Part shown: positions 1-10,002 of the stretch, piece after piece
Layout: the number at the start of each line of letters is the position of its first letter
How positions within the stretch are numbered: position 1 is the stretch's first letter
Origin: Candidatus Regiella endosymbiont of Tuberolachnus salignus
GTDB lineage: Bacteria > Pseudomonadota > Gammaproteobacteria > Enterobacterales > Enterobacteriaceae
DNA: 64,000 nt
Direction of reading: 5' to 3'
Assembly (NCBI RefSeq): GCF_964020115.1
Contig: NZ_OZ026542.1
Coordinates: 3,224,802 to 3,288,801 of the forward strand
Notes under the pieces: model-generated
What the model was told of the DNA's origin: nothing
The model's database searches: none
The model's input: the letters and a program-made list of their open reading frames with translations, nothing else
Translations under genes and position numbers: made by a program

Positions 1-1370
1 GTATCCCACGCATTTTTTGCCATGCTCTTTAAACCGTGCCACGCTTTTTCCATTGTCCCCAGATTGGTGACAATATCATCAGCGCGGGTTTTTAGAGCCT
101 GGGCATAGGCCTCCATTGCCAAGCGTGCTGCCCCCAGCGTATTGCCCGACTGTTCCAGCGCGGCTATCTGTTGATACTCGGAGGCGGTCAAAAAATGTAA
201 TTGCTTGTCTAAAGCCGTCGCGGCAGTCAGGGGCTCCTGCTGTAAACGTTTGAAATGTTGCACCGTTTCATCAATGGATTGCCCGGTAGCGGCCGCCATT
301 TTTGCCGCAGCAACACTGATTTGTGCAATTTGTGTACGGTCAAAAGCACCGCTGCCGACCACCTGTGCCATGACAGCGGATAAGGCGGATTGCGTTAACC
401 CATCACCTGATAACCTTTTCGCTAAAATTTGTAATTGAGCTGCGGTTTTGCCAGCATATTGGCCGGTTAAGATAAGCTGTTTGTGAAAAGTACGACTTTC
501 TTGCGCTCCCCGGTAATAGGCCATGCCTATCCCTGCCAGCGCGGTCGCGACCCCGCCGAGCAGCAGTTTGGTGGGGGTGAGCAAACGCCCCATCGCCTTT
601 AATGCATTGCCGATGCCACCAAAACTGTCTCTAATCTGCCCGCCTTGCTGAATAGCAATCATATACAGTGGCATCCCCCCTACCATCGAGGTGGCAATAT
701 CAGTAAATTGCATCGGCAATTGACGCAGCGCCTGACGGTATTGCCCCGCGGAGAGCGTGCCTTTTTTCCACGCTATTTCTTGTGCTTTCAGCGTGGCGAT
801 AAAGGGTGCGGCCTGCTGTGTCACCCCGAGCTGAGCGGCTTTATACGCCAACCTATCCGCGGTGGTTTTGCCCTGACATTCACTTTGTTCACGCAATGTG
901 GCAATAAAGGCTATTTTCGCTTGAGTGGCGCGTTTGTCTGCCTGGGCTTGTGCCCTCGCCGCTTGCCCTTCCGCGGTTCTTGCTTGTGCCGCTTTCGCCA
1001 GTGTCTCCCGTGCTTGATGAATTGCCTGTGCGGCGTGGTCAAAGGTATCGCGGTCAATCAGAGGCGAGTTTTTATACCGCCTAAGCTGCGCTTCCATCGC
1101 ATCAAGTTTGCTAAAAGCCGCGGTGACAGGATGGATTTTACTCAGTAAATGATGCAGTTCATCACGCTGTTGTTGTAAGCACCGTGTCGCTTGATGCGTT
1201 TGCTGGCTGACATGATTCAACGTAGTGGCAGTCGGTTTAAACGCTGCATTGACCGCTTCTGCCTTGCTGGCGGTACACGCAGCGGTTTTGCCCACGTTTT
1301 CCAGGGCGTGGATACCTTTTTCTAGGCCAGAGGTATCAACACGGAGTGAAATAGTCGCAATATTCGTCAT
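1..1370 (-). CDS. Phage tail tape measure protein (3' end outside window)
   Basis: The protein that sets tail length in long-tailed phages. The frame runs open on the minus strand from an ATG at 1370 (MTNIATISLRVDTSGLEKG) to the window edge, at least 456 codons. It is rich in Ala, Gln and Lys with long stretches of predicted helix. A hydrophobic Gly/Ala-rich stretch lies near residues 265-280 (LLLGGVATALAGIGMAYYRG), as is common in tape measure proteins. Its ATG overlaps the stop of the upstream chaperone frame as ATGA, which fixes the start and implies coupled translation. The order tail tube, chaperone, chaperone extension, tape measure is the standard siphovirus order. The C-terminus and any downstream tail-tip genes are not visible. 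Confidence 0.85.
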   Translation of the reverse strand, partial: MTNIATISLRVDTSGLEKGIHALENVGKTAACTASKAEAVNAAFKPTATTLNHVSQQTHQATRCLQQQRDELHHLLSKIHPVTAAFSKLDAMEAQLRRYKNSPLIDRDTFDHAAQAIHQARETLAKAAQARTAEGQAARAQAQADKRATQAKIAFIATLREQSECQGKTTADRLAYKAAQLGVTQQAAPFIATLKAQEIAWKKGTLSAGQYRQALRQLPMQFTDIATSMVGGMPLYMIAIQQGGQIRDSFGGIGNALKAMGRLLTPTKLLLGGVATALAGIGMAYYRGAQESRTFHKQLILTGQYAGKTAAQLQILAKRLSGDGLTQSALSAVMAQVVGSGAFDRTQIAQISVAAAKMAAATGQSIDETVQHFKRLQQEPLTAATALDKQLHFLTASEYQQIAALEQSGNTLGAARLAMEAYAQALKTRADDIVTNLGTMEKAWHGLKSMAKNAWD

Positions 1371-1672
1371 GTTGAACTCCGCTGATGCATCAGTGACAAG
1401 GCAATGCGCTCCATGTGTCTAATATCGTCAAAAACGGTGGCAATGTTTTCTACCCCTAACAGCGCCATCACCTGCGGCAAGCAGCCGTAATCCAGCCCGG
1501 TGAGACCCATCATCCCGGTGCGCCATTGGGTTGACATCGCTTGCATTACCCTGAACGCAGGCCAAATATCTGGCCAAACCTCGAGGGAGGTGGGGGAAAA
1601 GTCCTCTGGACGCAAGCCCGCACAGGCTAATGCTTCTGCACTGGGCGCAGGGGTGTAGAGCGCGGTTGCCAC
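1367..1672 (-). CDS. Tail assembly chaperone extension (GT-like, DUF1799-like)
   Basis: Corresponds to the T part of lambda gpG/gpGT, the chaperones that coat the tape measure protein before the tail tube polymerises. This frame starts six bases after the upstream chaperone stop and lies in its -1 frame. Read back through a slippery A AAA AAC, the two frames join without a stop, so the likely main product is a frameshift fusion, not a protein starting at the GTG at 1672. The sequence (EVWPDIWPAFRVMQAM, FDDIRHMERIALSLM) resembles the DUF1799 phage family. The stop overlaps the tape measure ATG. Confidence 0.75.
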   Translation of the reverse strand: MATALYTPAPSAEALACAGLRPEDFSPTSLEVWPDIWPAFRVMQAMSTQWRTGMMGLTGLDYGCLPQVMALLGVENIATVFDDIRHMERIALSLMHQRSST

Positions 1673-1677
1673 CGCCC

Positions 1678-1989
1678 TCAGTTTTTTTCGCGCTGTCCCA
1701 GGAGCTCGCGGTAAAAGGTGGTGATGATGGCTTCCAGCGCTTGCGGGTAATTATTCGCCAAGCGGGTCAAATTGTCGCGGGTGAAGTCATCGGGGAGCGC
1801 CCAGGCGTCGGTAATGCTCTCGACAAAATCGAGTCCGGTTTGGTTTTTGCGTTTTTCCATCGCCGCTACCTCATTAAGGGGGAGGTGCTTGAAGGTAAAG
1901 GTGAGGATGCCCGCGTCCAATCCGGCACGCGGAATAGCGACATCGGCCTTAAAGCGAGGCTGGGGCTGTAAGGTAAATTCAATCGACAT
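1678..1989 (-). CDS. Phage tail assembly chaperone (G-like)
   Basis: 103 residues, located between the tail tube gene and the GT-like extension, which is the position of lambda gene G. The text (MSIEFTLQPQPRFKADVAIPR, then KHLPLNEVAAMEKRK) is typical of small phage tail assembly chaperones. The last codons, GAA AAA AAC TGA, form a classic -1 slippery stop context, so a fraction of ribosomes should continue into the next frame. Family assignment is from position plus general sequence character. Confidence 0.75.
   Translation of the reverse strand: MSIEFTLQPQPRFKADVAIPRAGLDAGILTFTFKHLPLNEVAAMEKRKNQTGLDFVESITDAWALPDDFTRDNLTRLANNYPQALEAIITTFYRELLGQREKN
1681..1687 (-). promoter_or_regulatory. Programmed -1 ribosomal frameshift site
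   Basis: The minus strand carries the heptamer A AAA AAC in the correct zero-frame phase (GAA AAA AAC) directly before a TGA stop. Slipping back one base continues as CTG AGG GCG GTG, straight into the downstream frame. A AAA AAC is among the most efficient bacterial -1 slippery sequences, and frameshifting between these two genes is conserved in tailed phages, although lambda itself uses a different heptamer. Confidence 0.75.
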
Positions 1990-1999
1990 AGGGGGTTCC

Positions 2000-2662
2000 T
2001 TAGGTGATTTCTTTATAAAAGGTCATGGCGGGGCTCTGCATATTCAGCACCAATGAGACGGTTTCCACCGCATTGGCTTCCGTCGTCGGTACCTCGTTAA
2101 AAGCCAGCGTTGCTGACCAGTAACGCTTTTCCTTGGCCAGTGGCACCGACATGGCCATTGCCACTGTCTCTTGATGCTGATCGGCAGCACGTAACAACGG
2201 ATACACCGCTAACGAAGCATCGTGCCCCAAGGTATAGGTCAGTGTGCGCGGGGCTTTCACGGTGTTGATATGGCGTTGCACGGTATCGGATAAGAATTGC
2301 AGGCTGACAGTTTGTTGCTCACCGCCGGTACTGGACACCTCTTTGATTTGCGGGATTTCTGTCCAGGTTTTTATTTTGCGCAGCTGGCCAATGCCACCCC
2401 CGGCTGGAAATTGATCGGTCTGGCGGGTATCAATCGCTTCCAGTGTGATACTGGTCACGGTGGCGGCAGAGACACGCGCCACCCGTTCATTGAGCCCCGT
2501 CCAGTCCGATGCGAGATGAACGATGTCATCTTTTTTAATGTTGTTGTTGCCCACCACCGTGAGCACCGCAGGAGCAGCATTGCTGATAGCGGTAAACGGC
2601 AGCGCGGTTTCATACGCTGATGCCAGGTAAACCTGGGCACCATTAGGTAAAGCAAAGCCCAT
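2000..2662 (-). CDS. Phage major tail (tube) protein
   Basis: 220 residues. It has the pattern of tail tube proteins: an N-terminal beta-rich half (PNGAQVYLASAYETALPFTA; VLTVVGNNNIKKDDIVHLAS) and a C-terminal half ending in SLVLNMQSPAMTFYKEIT. It sits one gene before the chaperone pair. A strong start is supported by a GGAG-like sequence upstream of ATG 2662. The gene before it in the assembly line should be the tail terminator, but here a toxin-antitoxin cassette intervenes. Confidence 0.7.
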   Translation of the reverse strand: MGFALPNGAQVYLASAYETALPFTAISNAAPAVLTVVGNNNIKKDDIVHLASDWTGLNERVARVSAATVTSITLEAIDTRQTDQFPAGGGIGQLRKIKTWTEIPQIKEVSSTGGEQQTVSLQFLSDTVQRHINTVKAPRTLTYTLGHDASLAVYPLLRAADQHQETVAMAMSVPLAKEKRYWSATLAFNEVPTTEANAVETVSLVLNMQSPAMTFYKEIT

Positions 2663-2742
2663 AAGGCGTCTCCGAATGTTGAGATAAGTAAGAGGGTGTT
2701 TAGCGATAAGTCGATCAAGATAAAGCCGTTAGGCGATCTTTT

Positions 2743-3096
2743 TTATTCGATAAGGGTGTGTAGTTTGGCGAGTGCATCTTCAATTACGATCTGATCGACT
2801 TTTTCAATGAATTCTCCGCATCTGGCAGTGATATCAACCATTCTGCATTGATTTAACAACACCACGCCTTGCGTTTTAGCGCCTGTCCCCAAGAGCGTGA
2901 CAGTGAAGCCCTGATACCTTGAGAACGCCCCGCCTTGTGTGATCGGGGCAATCAAAACCATACCAAGATCATTGAAGCTTTTAGGCGAGAGTACCAATAC
3001 CGGTCGTCTTTCGCCTTGTTGTTCCCTTCCTCGAGTCGGGTTAAGTGTTAACAAGACAATATCACCGCGCGAAAATCCTTTTCTACGTGTCACCAT
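2743..3096 (-). CDS. chpB: ChpB/MazF-family endoribonuclease toxin
   Basis: 117 residues from the ATG at 3096, which overlaps the antitoxin stop by seven bases (ATGGTGA). It matches the E. coli ChpB pattern along its length: FSRGDIVLLTLNPTRG, EQQGERRPVLVLSP, LGMVLIAPITQGG. These are the conserved GDIV, RP.LVLS and PITQGG segments of the MazF/PemK fold, which cleaves mRNA at short sequence motifs. A longer reading from 3132 would run inside the antitoxin gene and has no ribosome site. It is a moron-like pair placed among tail genes on the same strand. Confidence 0.9.
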   Translation of the reverse strand: MVTRRKGFSRGDIVLLTLNPTRGREQQGERRPVLVLSPKSFNDLGMVLIAPITQGGAFSRYQGFTVTLLGTGAKTQGVVLLNQCRMVDITARCGEFIEKVDQIVIEDALAKLHTLIE

Positions 3097-3344
3097 AATT
3101 CTTCCCCTACAGAGGAGTGATTGGTGCCCCATACGCTTTCTTCCGTCTCAAGTGGGGCGTTGGCATCACATTTTTGAATTAGTTCGGCCAATGTGTAGCG
3201 TTTAGGTTTAGGCGTCAGAACCAACGCGCCGTCTTTAATTTCTACATCCAGCTCTTGCCCCACAGAAGCCCCCATTTTTTTCAGAAAAGGTGCTGGTATG
3301 ACGATACCCTGGCTATTGCCCCATTTTTTGATCGCGACTGTCAT
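3090..3344 (-). CDS. chpS: ChpS/MazE-family antitoxin
   Basis: 84 residues with an AbrB-type N-terminal DNA-binding swapped hairpin (IKKWGNSQGIVIPAPFLKKM) and an acidic C-terminal toxin-binding tail containing DANAPLETEESVWG and ending GEELW, very like E. coli ChpS (which ends DEIW). A strong ribosome site (GGAGG) precedes ATG 3344. Antitoxin first, overlapping toxin second, is the usual order; the pair normally represses its own promoter through the AbrB domain. Confidence 0.9.
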   Translation of the reverse strand: MTVAIKKWGNSQGIVIPAPFLKKMGASVGQELDVEIKDGALVLTPKPKRYTLAELIQKCDANAPLETEESVWGTNHSSVGEELW

Positions 3345-3366
3345 AAAACCTCCGAACGTTGATGTT

Positions 3367-3431
3367 TATACAGCGTATAATAGTGACAGAAGAAGTCAAT
3401 AATTATATTTAGTCTATACATTATAGGTGAA
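3367..3431 (-). promoter_or_regulatory. Promoter and operator region of chpSB
   Basis: On the minus strand a perfect -10 TATAAT (3402-3407) lies 18 bases downstream of TTCACC (3426-3431). A short palindrome TATACAGCGTATA (3367-3379) lies between this promoter and the start codon and is a plausible autoregulatory operator. The stretch is AT-rich, unlike the flanking phage genes. Confidence 0.45.
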
Positions 3432-3486
3432 GTATCTTCAGACAAATGTAAAGCACGCTCATCATTTACCATGGGATAGTTGCCGA

Positions 3487-3880
3487 TCAGATCACATGCG
3501 CCCGATAGCGCATACTGAGAGGCAAACTGTAGGTGGTGCAGTGGGTGATGCCGGCAAACAGCGTGGGCACGCTGACGATAGTGCAACTGATAATGCTATC
3601 GCTTATCAAACACGCTGATGATATCGTCAGCAAGCGTTTGGATAGGCGATTGACCGCTGCCTGTCGGGGCACAGAGTGTGATTTGATAAATGCCCTGATA
3701 AATCCGTGATACTTGCGCCAAATCCAAGCATTCGGTAGTGGCGGGCAAGAGATGCGATTGCAGGTACAGGCTGCCAGTGTCGCTAAAATGCACGTTTTGA
3801 CTGGCAATCGGGATCCCTTTTTTACTCGCTAAGGTGCCCAGATGCTGCTCTAATAGCCTCGTGATACGTCCTGTCATCAT
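3487..3880 (-). pseudogene. Tail terminator-like gene, frameshifted (DUF4128-like)
   Basis: Tail terminators cap the finished tail tube. The first frame (MMTGRITRLLEQHLG to DDIISVFDKR) stops at 3596. Shifting one base near 3605 restores a continuing sequence (CTIVSVPTLFAGITHCTTYS, then LPLSMRYRA) that reads like the expected C-terminal half of this family and ends at 3487. So a gene of about 131 codons is split by a one-base change. It overlaps the upstream gene by four bases. Either a real lesion or a sequencing error. Confidence 0.6.
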
Positions 3881-4332
3881 TTTTTCACCGTTTTCGCCGC
3901 TTGGTTAAAAAATTGCTGAAATTCAGCGGCGGTGATCCGGATCATGCCGTTAGGTGCTTGTTTCGAGTGACCGAATTCCAGCCGAGTGGCATAGGGCACG
4001 GTATTACTGAAATAAATAGCGCGCGTTCCCCGCGTAAACTGCGTTAATTGCTGATTTCCATCAGTCAAGGTGAGCTGGCCACTGGGGTCAATGCGCCCGG
4101 TTTCCCCTTCTGCCGGCATATCAAAAGTCACCTGCCAGTTGCCACGAAATCGCCCCCCGGTGTAGCCCGGCGGCGCTTTCCCTTGCCAGGTATCCGCATT
4201 CCCTACCGGCGACATCATCACCAAGCGGTTGAGTATTTTTATCCCCAGCAGCTGAGGTAACTGTTGATGTGCCTGTTTGCCCTGATCGATAAAGGCCGTA
4301 ATGGAGGCCATAAACCCTTTGTTATCATCCAT
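3877..4332 (-). CDS. HK97 gp10-like tail completion protein
   Basis: 151 residues. The C-terminal FSNTVPYATRLEFGHSKQAP followed by NGMIR is the hallmark of this family (the NT.PYA..LE.G segment followed by QAP.GM). These small proteins join head and tail. The start at ATG 4332 is two bases after the previous stop, consistent with a tightly packed morphogenesis operon. Confidence 0.8.
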   Translation of the reverse strand: MDDNKGFMASITAFIDQGKQAHQQLPQLLGIKILNRLVMMSPVGNADTWQGKAPPGYTGGRFRGNWQVTFDMPAEGETGRIDPSGQLTLTDGNQQLTQFTRGTRAIYFSNTVPYATRLEFGHSKQAPNGMIRITAAEFQQFFNQAAKTVKK

Positions 4333-4333
4333 C

Positions 4334-4681
4334 TTAACCCCTCAACTGCAATTGATAGCACAGCAGCAGCGCCGCGGGTTTCACTGGATTGACCTGTATC
4401 ACCCGATGCGCTTTGTCATCGATAATAAGGCGATCACCCTGACAAATTGCCGTCTCTGCTGTCGCCATCATTTTACTGTCACCCTGTTGGATCAGCGTAC
4501 CATCCACCTCACCGCGGGTATAACAGGAAATAATGCCGGTTACGGTGGCGATCTGCTCGGGCAGTTGCACTTCAATGCCGCTGATCAGCTTGATATTTTG
4601 ACGGATTAACCGATAGGATATGCCATTTTCACGCAGTAAACGATCAGCAGTACGGCGTAAACCTGCATAATGGATCGCCAT
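4334..4681 (-). CDS. Phage head-tail joining protein, small
   Basis: 115 residues from ATG 4681, chosen because AGGAGGTG sits just upstream; a longer frame to 4720 would overlap the preceding gene. It has beta-rich text (GIEVQLPEQIATVTGIIS; AICQGDRLIIDDKAHRVIQV) of the kind seen in minor head-tail proteins between the connector and gp10-like genes. Exact family not recognised; role inferred from position. Confidence 0.6.
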   Translation of the reverse strand: MAIHYAGLRRTADRLLRENGISYRLIRQNIKLISGIEVQLPEQIATVTGIISCYTRGEVDGTLIQQGDSKMMATAETAICQGDRLIIDDKAHRVIQVNPVKPAALLLCYQLQLRG

Positions 4682-4682
4682 T

Positions 4683-5165
4683 TCACCTCCTGACGAGCGG
4701 TATTTGGCTGCTGCTGACAAGCAAGCCGCGCAGTAATCCCTTTAACCCACTGAAATGGGGCGATAAGGCAGGCGAGCCTGCCGCATAGGTCACGCTGACG
4801 GCGCCAGCAATACTTTCCTGAACCACGTCCTTGCCCCCGGCAAAAGCAGGCGTTAAATCCATCTGTTGTGCTGCCAAAGCAAGACGGCATTGTGCCTGAA
4901 TAAGTTGTGATGGAAGGCTATTTTGGGGTAATAAATCGCCCTCGACAATAACCCCTGAACGCGGCCAGGCCAAGGGTTGAGAAGCGATGGTACGTTTGCC
5001 TTGCCAGTGCAATCCGGCCAGATAATCCATCGCTTTTATCAACAAGGCTTCACAAGCAATATCTTCCGTGGGGAGTGGCTCACCCCGTTTACTCGCCAGC
5101 TGGCGTAAATCGGCGACACTGGCATAACTTTCCCGCTCGGGTGAATGGATATCAGTGATAAGCAT
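4683..5165 (-). CDS. Head-tail connector, DnaT-like phage family
   Basis: 160 residues from ATG 5165 (MLITDIHSPERESYASVADL). Sequence segments ACEALLIKAMDYLAGLHWQG, PLAWPRSGV, LIQAQCRLALAAQ and ESIAGAVSVTYAAG recur in a phage family annotated as DnaT-like and found immediately downstream of the capsid gene. Despite the name the position indicates a head completion or connector role. A frame extension to 5183 is less likely because it overlaps the preceding small gene. Confidence 0.75.
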   Translation of the reverse strand: MLITDIHSPERESYASVADLRQLASKRGEPLPTEDIACEALLIKAMDYLAGLHWQGKRTIASQPLAWPRSGVIVEGDLLPQNSLPSQLIQAQCRLALAAQQMDLTPAFAGGKDVVQESIAGAVSVTYAAGSPALSPHFSGLKGLLRGLLVSSSQIPLVRR

Positions 5166-5166
5166 G

Positions 5167-5337
5167 TTATTTTCCCTGCTCACTGTGTTGCCACCCTTCC
5201 TCCTGCCAGCGGGTCACTTCATTAGCATGGACATGAGCAGTGATCGGCTCATCAGAATCGAACCGCGGCGGTCGTACCATTACAATCAGTGTCGAGGGTG
5301 GTTTGGTTACTGCTGTTTCTTTTTTGCTTTTCGTCAC
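5167..5337 (-). CDS. Small phage protein between capsid and connector genes
   Basis: 56 residues from a GTG at 5337 preceded by AAGGAAAG. It begins VTKSKKETAVTKPPSTLIVM and ends in RWQEEGWQHSEQGK. It fills the gap between the capsid stop and the connector start, and its stop lies one base before the connector ATG. Small proteins at this position are common in phage operons. No family recognised. Confidence 0.6.
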   Translation of the reverse strand: MTKSKKETAVTKPPSTLIVMVRPPRFDSDEPITAHVHANEVTRWQEEGWQHSEQGK

Positions 5338-5351
5338 GGGCTTTCCTTCTA

Positions 5352-6494
5352 TTAGCCTAAAATCAAGGCGCTGTGCTCCGGTTTCACTGCCGCCATCCCC
5401 CAGGCCAGCCCCACTTCATAGCGGATCTGACGATACTGGCGGTAGAGCGCCACTTGGAAAGTGATACCAGAGACCGGATCAGTGACATTCATCACATCAT
5501 CGGCGGTATCTCCCCCGTCGGGCATGGCGGGGGTTCGCGAAGCGAGCAAGAAGGCATGACGATCAAAAGCCATATTCGCTGTGTAGTTACCCACCAGTGT
5601 GATAGCAGTGTTATCGGCAAAGTCTTGCAACAAGCCCGGTGCCGACAGGGTGATAACGGAGGCGCTGGCAGTTGCTACTACATACTGATGCGTATCACCG
5701 GCAAAGGTAACAATATCTCCGCGATTCACCGTGCCGCTGCCAGTATCCACCGCAATCAGCTGCGCACCCACCTGATACCCACCTGACTTGTTGACCAAAA
5801 AACCGCTGCCTGTCCCTGCGGTTACCCGTTTGATGCCAGCGGAATTATGCAAGTTAAAGCCTTCGATCCGCCCAATGGTACCTTCACGCAGCAAGCTTTC
5901 ACTGCCAGCTTCATTGACTTTAAATAACACCGATTGTTTGCCGCGAATAGCTGATATCGCCGCGGAGCCCAACACCATTTGCAGATCGGTCGTTGGCGCC
6001 CCATTATCTTCCAGCACCCGACGCGCATCAGCAAAATCGGCCAGGTCTTCTTTGACGCCAAAGGGCGTGCTGCCGGCTTTCCCGACAGCTCGCGCCGAGC
6101 CGTAATACAGTGCCCCTATATCCTGCTCGACTTCATTGGCCAAGGCACGAAAAGCTTGTTTAAATTGGTCAGCCAGCAGCAGGTTATAGCTGCCTGCCGA
6201 CCCCATGGCCATTTGTTCTTCGCCGTTCCATTGCACCGGTGCCATTTTGGATTTGCTGATTTTAACTTCCACGGTGCTGATCGTTTGTTCCGCACTGCCC
6301 GCTGCGGTAGGACCGGGGACGATATCCATCGTTTTGGCAATCGGCGCCACTGGAGCGGTGACATTTTGATCGAGGGCGGCGGCTTCTGCTTTGCTGTTGC
6401 GGGCGACGGCGGGAATAAAACCGACCTGCTCACGGGACACGCTGTCTAATGCGGTATAAATCGTGGGGATCAACCCCGTTAAGGTGTTTGCCAT
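5352..6494 (-). CDS. Major capsid protein, P22 coat-like
   Basis: 380 residues, HK97-fold coat protein of the P22 gp5-like type. It opens with TLTGLIPTIYTALDSVSREQ, has an I-domain-like beta segment (NRGDIVTFAGDTHQYVV), and a C-terminus DRHAFLLASRTPAMP then YRQIRYEVGLAWGMAAV typical of the family. The complete copy lies downstream of a partial second copy (see the tandem duplication). The start ATG 6494 is preceded by a purine-rich site (CCTTGGAG). Confidence 0.85.
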   Translation of the reverse strand: MANTLTGLIPTIYTALDSVSREQVGFIPAVARNSKAEAAALDQNVTAPVAPIAKTMDIVPGPTAAGSAEQTISTVEVKISKSKMAPVQWNGEEQMAMGSAGSYNLLLADQFKQAFRALANEVEQDIGALYYGSARAVGKAGSTPFGVKEDLADFADARRVLEDNGAPTTDLQMVLGSAAISAIRGKQSVLFKVNEAGSESLLREGTIGRIEGFNLHNSAGIKRVTAGTGSGFLVNKSGGYQVGAQLIAVDTGSGTVNRGDIVTFAGDTHQYVVATASASVITLSAPGLLQDFADNTAITLVGNYTANMAFDRHAFLLASRTPAMPDGGDTADDVMNVTDPVSGITFQVALYRQYRQIRYEVGLAWGMAAVKPEHSALILG

Positions 6495-7849
6495 GCGGTG
6501 ACTCCAAGGTTAAATGAGATACAATTAATCGACGATGGACATACCGTCTTTGAGGGCGGCCTGTTTACTGCCACTGTCCAAGGCATCAAAGGCGCTGCGT
6601 TTGAGGGTTTTTTGTCCTAATGGAGGTTGTGTTTGTTGTGACCCGCCGCCACTGTGGCCGGACGCTTTCAGAATGTGGTCTTTGTGCGGATACTGTTCGA
6701 TAAGGTATTCCAAGGCTTCATCAAACTCCGCCATTTCGCCAGGCCGGCGGCGGGAGAAGACTTTGTTGCCTGCGGCATCCGTCGCGACCACTTTACCCGC
6801 CTCGATGTTGAATGCTTGACCGAATCGCGCCTGCACCAAATCCGCCGGAATGGCCAGGTTATCCTTGATAAACGTCGAACTGTTGAAACGGCTACCTATC
6901 ATCTCTTGATATAACTGCGCTTCCAGGGTGTTATTTTTGCTGCTGGCCTCATCAAGCTGGCTCTGAAAGGCTTGGGTGATTTGCGCTTCGACTTCATTGG
7001 CCAAGGCACGAAAAGCTTGTTTAAATTGGTCAGCCAGCAGCAGGTTATAGCTGCCTGCCGACCCCATGGCCATTTGTTCTTCGCCGTTCCATTGCACCGG
7101 TGCCATTTTGGATTTGCTGATTTTAACTTCCACGGTGCTGATCGTTTGTTCCGCACTGCCGGCCGCGGTAGGACCGGGGACGATATCTACCGTTTTGGCA
7201 ATCGGCGCCACTGGGGCGGTGACATTTTGATCGAGCGCGGCGGCTTCTGCTTTGCTGTTGCGGGCGACAGCGGGAATAAAACCGACTTGTTCACGGGACA
7301 CGCTGTCTAATGCGGTATAAATCGTGGGGATCAACCCCGTTAAGGTGTTTGCCATGCGGTGACTCCAAGGTTAAATGAGGTACAATTAATCGACGATGGA
7401 CATACCGTCTTTGAGGGCGGCCTGTTTACTGCCACTGTCCAAGGCATCAAAGGCGCTGCGTTTGAGGGTTTTTTGTCCTAATGGAGGTTGTGTTTGTTGT
7501 GACCCGCCGCCACTGTGGCCGGACGCTTTCAGAATGTGGTCTTTGTGCGGATACTGTTCGATAAGGTATTCCAAGGCTTCATCAAACTCCGCCATTTCGC
7601 CAGGCCGGCGGCGGGAGAAGACTTTGTTGCCTGCGGCATCCGTCGCGACCACTTTACCCGCCTCGATGTTGAATGCTTGACCGAATCGCGCCTGCACCAA
7701 ATCCGCCGGAATGGCCAGGTTATCCTTGATAAACGTCGAACTGTTGAAACGGCTGCCTATCATCTCTTGATATAACTGCGCTTCCAGGGTGTTATTTTTG
7801 CTGCTGGCCTCATCAAGCTGGCTCTGAAAGGCTTGGGTGATTTGCGCTT
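6128..7849. repeat. 861-bp tandem duplication across scaffold and capsid genes
   Basis: Two adjacent copies, about 6128-6988 and 6989-7849, nearly identical. Each contains the 3' part of the scaffold gene, the intergenic gap and the first 122 codons of the capsid gene. The join falls where the capsid text GAAGTCGA meets scaffold text AGCGCAAATC, with only a few bases of shared sequence. A handful of substitutions between copies (for example the Met/Val change after IAKT) shows that the event is not brand new. Confidence 0.95.
6525..7355 (-). CDS. Capsid-scaffold chimera made by the duplication
   Basis: 276 residues. Residues 1-122 are the N-terminus of the major capsid protein; from AQITQAFQSQLDEASSKN onward it is the C-terminal part of the scaffold protein. 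The unit length (861) is a multiple of three, so the fusion is in frame, with the capsid ribosome site intact. It is a by-product of the tandem duplication. If made, it would carry the capsid N-arm joined to a scaffold coat-interaction region and could poison assembly; equally it may be inert in a dead prophage. Confidence 0.85.
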   Translation of the reverse strand: MANTLTGLIPTIYTALDSVSREQVGFIPAVARNSKAEAAALDQNVTAPVAPIAKTVDIVPGPTAAGSAEQTISTVEVKISKSKMAPVQWNGEEQMAMGSAGSYNLLLADQFKQAFRALANEVEAQITQAFQSQLDEASSKNNTLEAQLYQEMIGSRFNSSTFIKDNLAIPADLVQARFGQAFNIEAGKVVATDAAGNKVFSRRRPGEMAEFDEALEYLIEQYPHKDHILKASGHSGGGSQQTQPPLGQKTLKRSAFDALDSGSKQAALKDGMSIVD

Positions 7850-7870
7850 TCACCTGATCGACTGCCCCGG
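7386..7870 (-). pseudogene. Phage scaffold-like protein (DUF6651-like), 5' end removed by IS
   Basis: The C-terminal 161 residues (from GAVDQVKAQITQ) of the protein encoded just before the capsid gene, the usual scaffold position. It has a helical N-terminal part and a middle segment RFGQAFNIEAGKVVATDAAG, and ends SKQAALKDGMSIVD. The frame is cut at 7870 by the left end of an IS21-family element. No scaffold N-terminus is present anywhere in the window. Confidence 0.7.
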
Positions 7871-7958
7871 TGTCAGCGCTAATGATAAAAGACCGTAAAT
7901 TGCTAATTTAATTTGTCCACTCAAGCCAGAATGCAGTTTCCTTTGTGGTGACAAAGCC

Positions 7959-9946
<1,988 letters not shown>

Positions 9947-10002
9947 CAAAAACTGGACATTTTAAAGTAGCAAAAAGTGGTCAATCTAAAGTAGCGTTGA
10001 CA

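Noticed and set aside
645..1148. 167-codon plus-strand frame
   Set aside because: Antisense to the tape measure gene, whose long open frame and gene order are convincing.
5373..6449. Plus-strand frames of 105-156 codons
   Set aside because: Antisense of the capsid gene, with Arg/His/Gly-rich composition typical of shadow frames.
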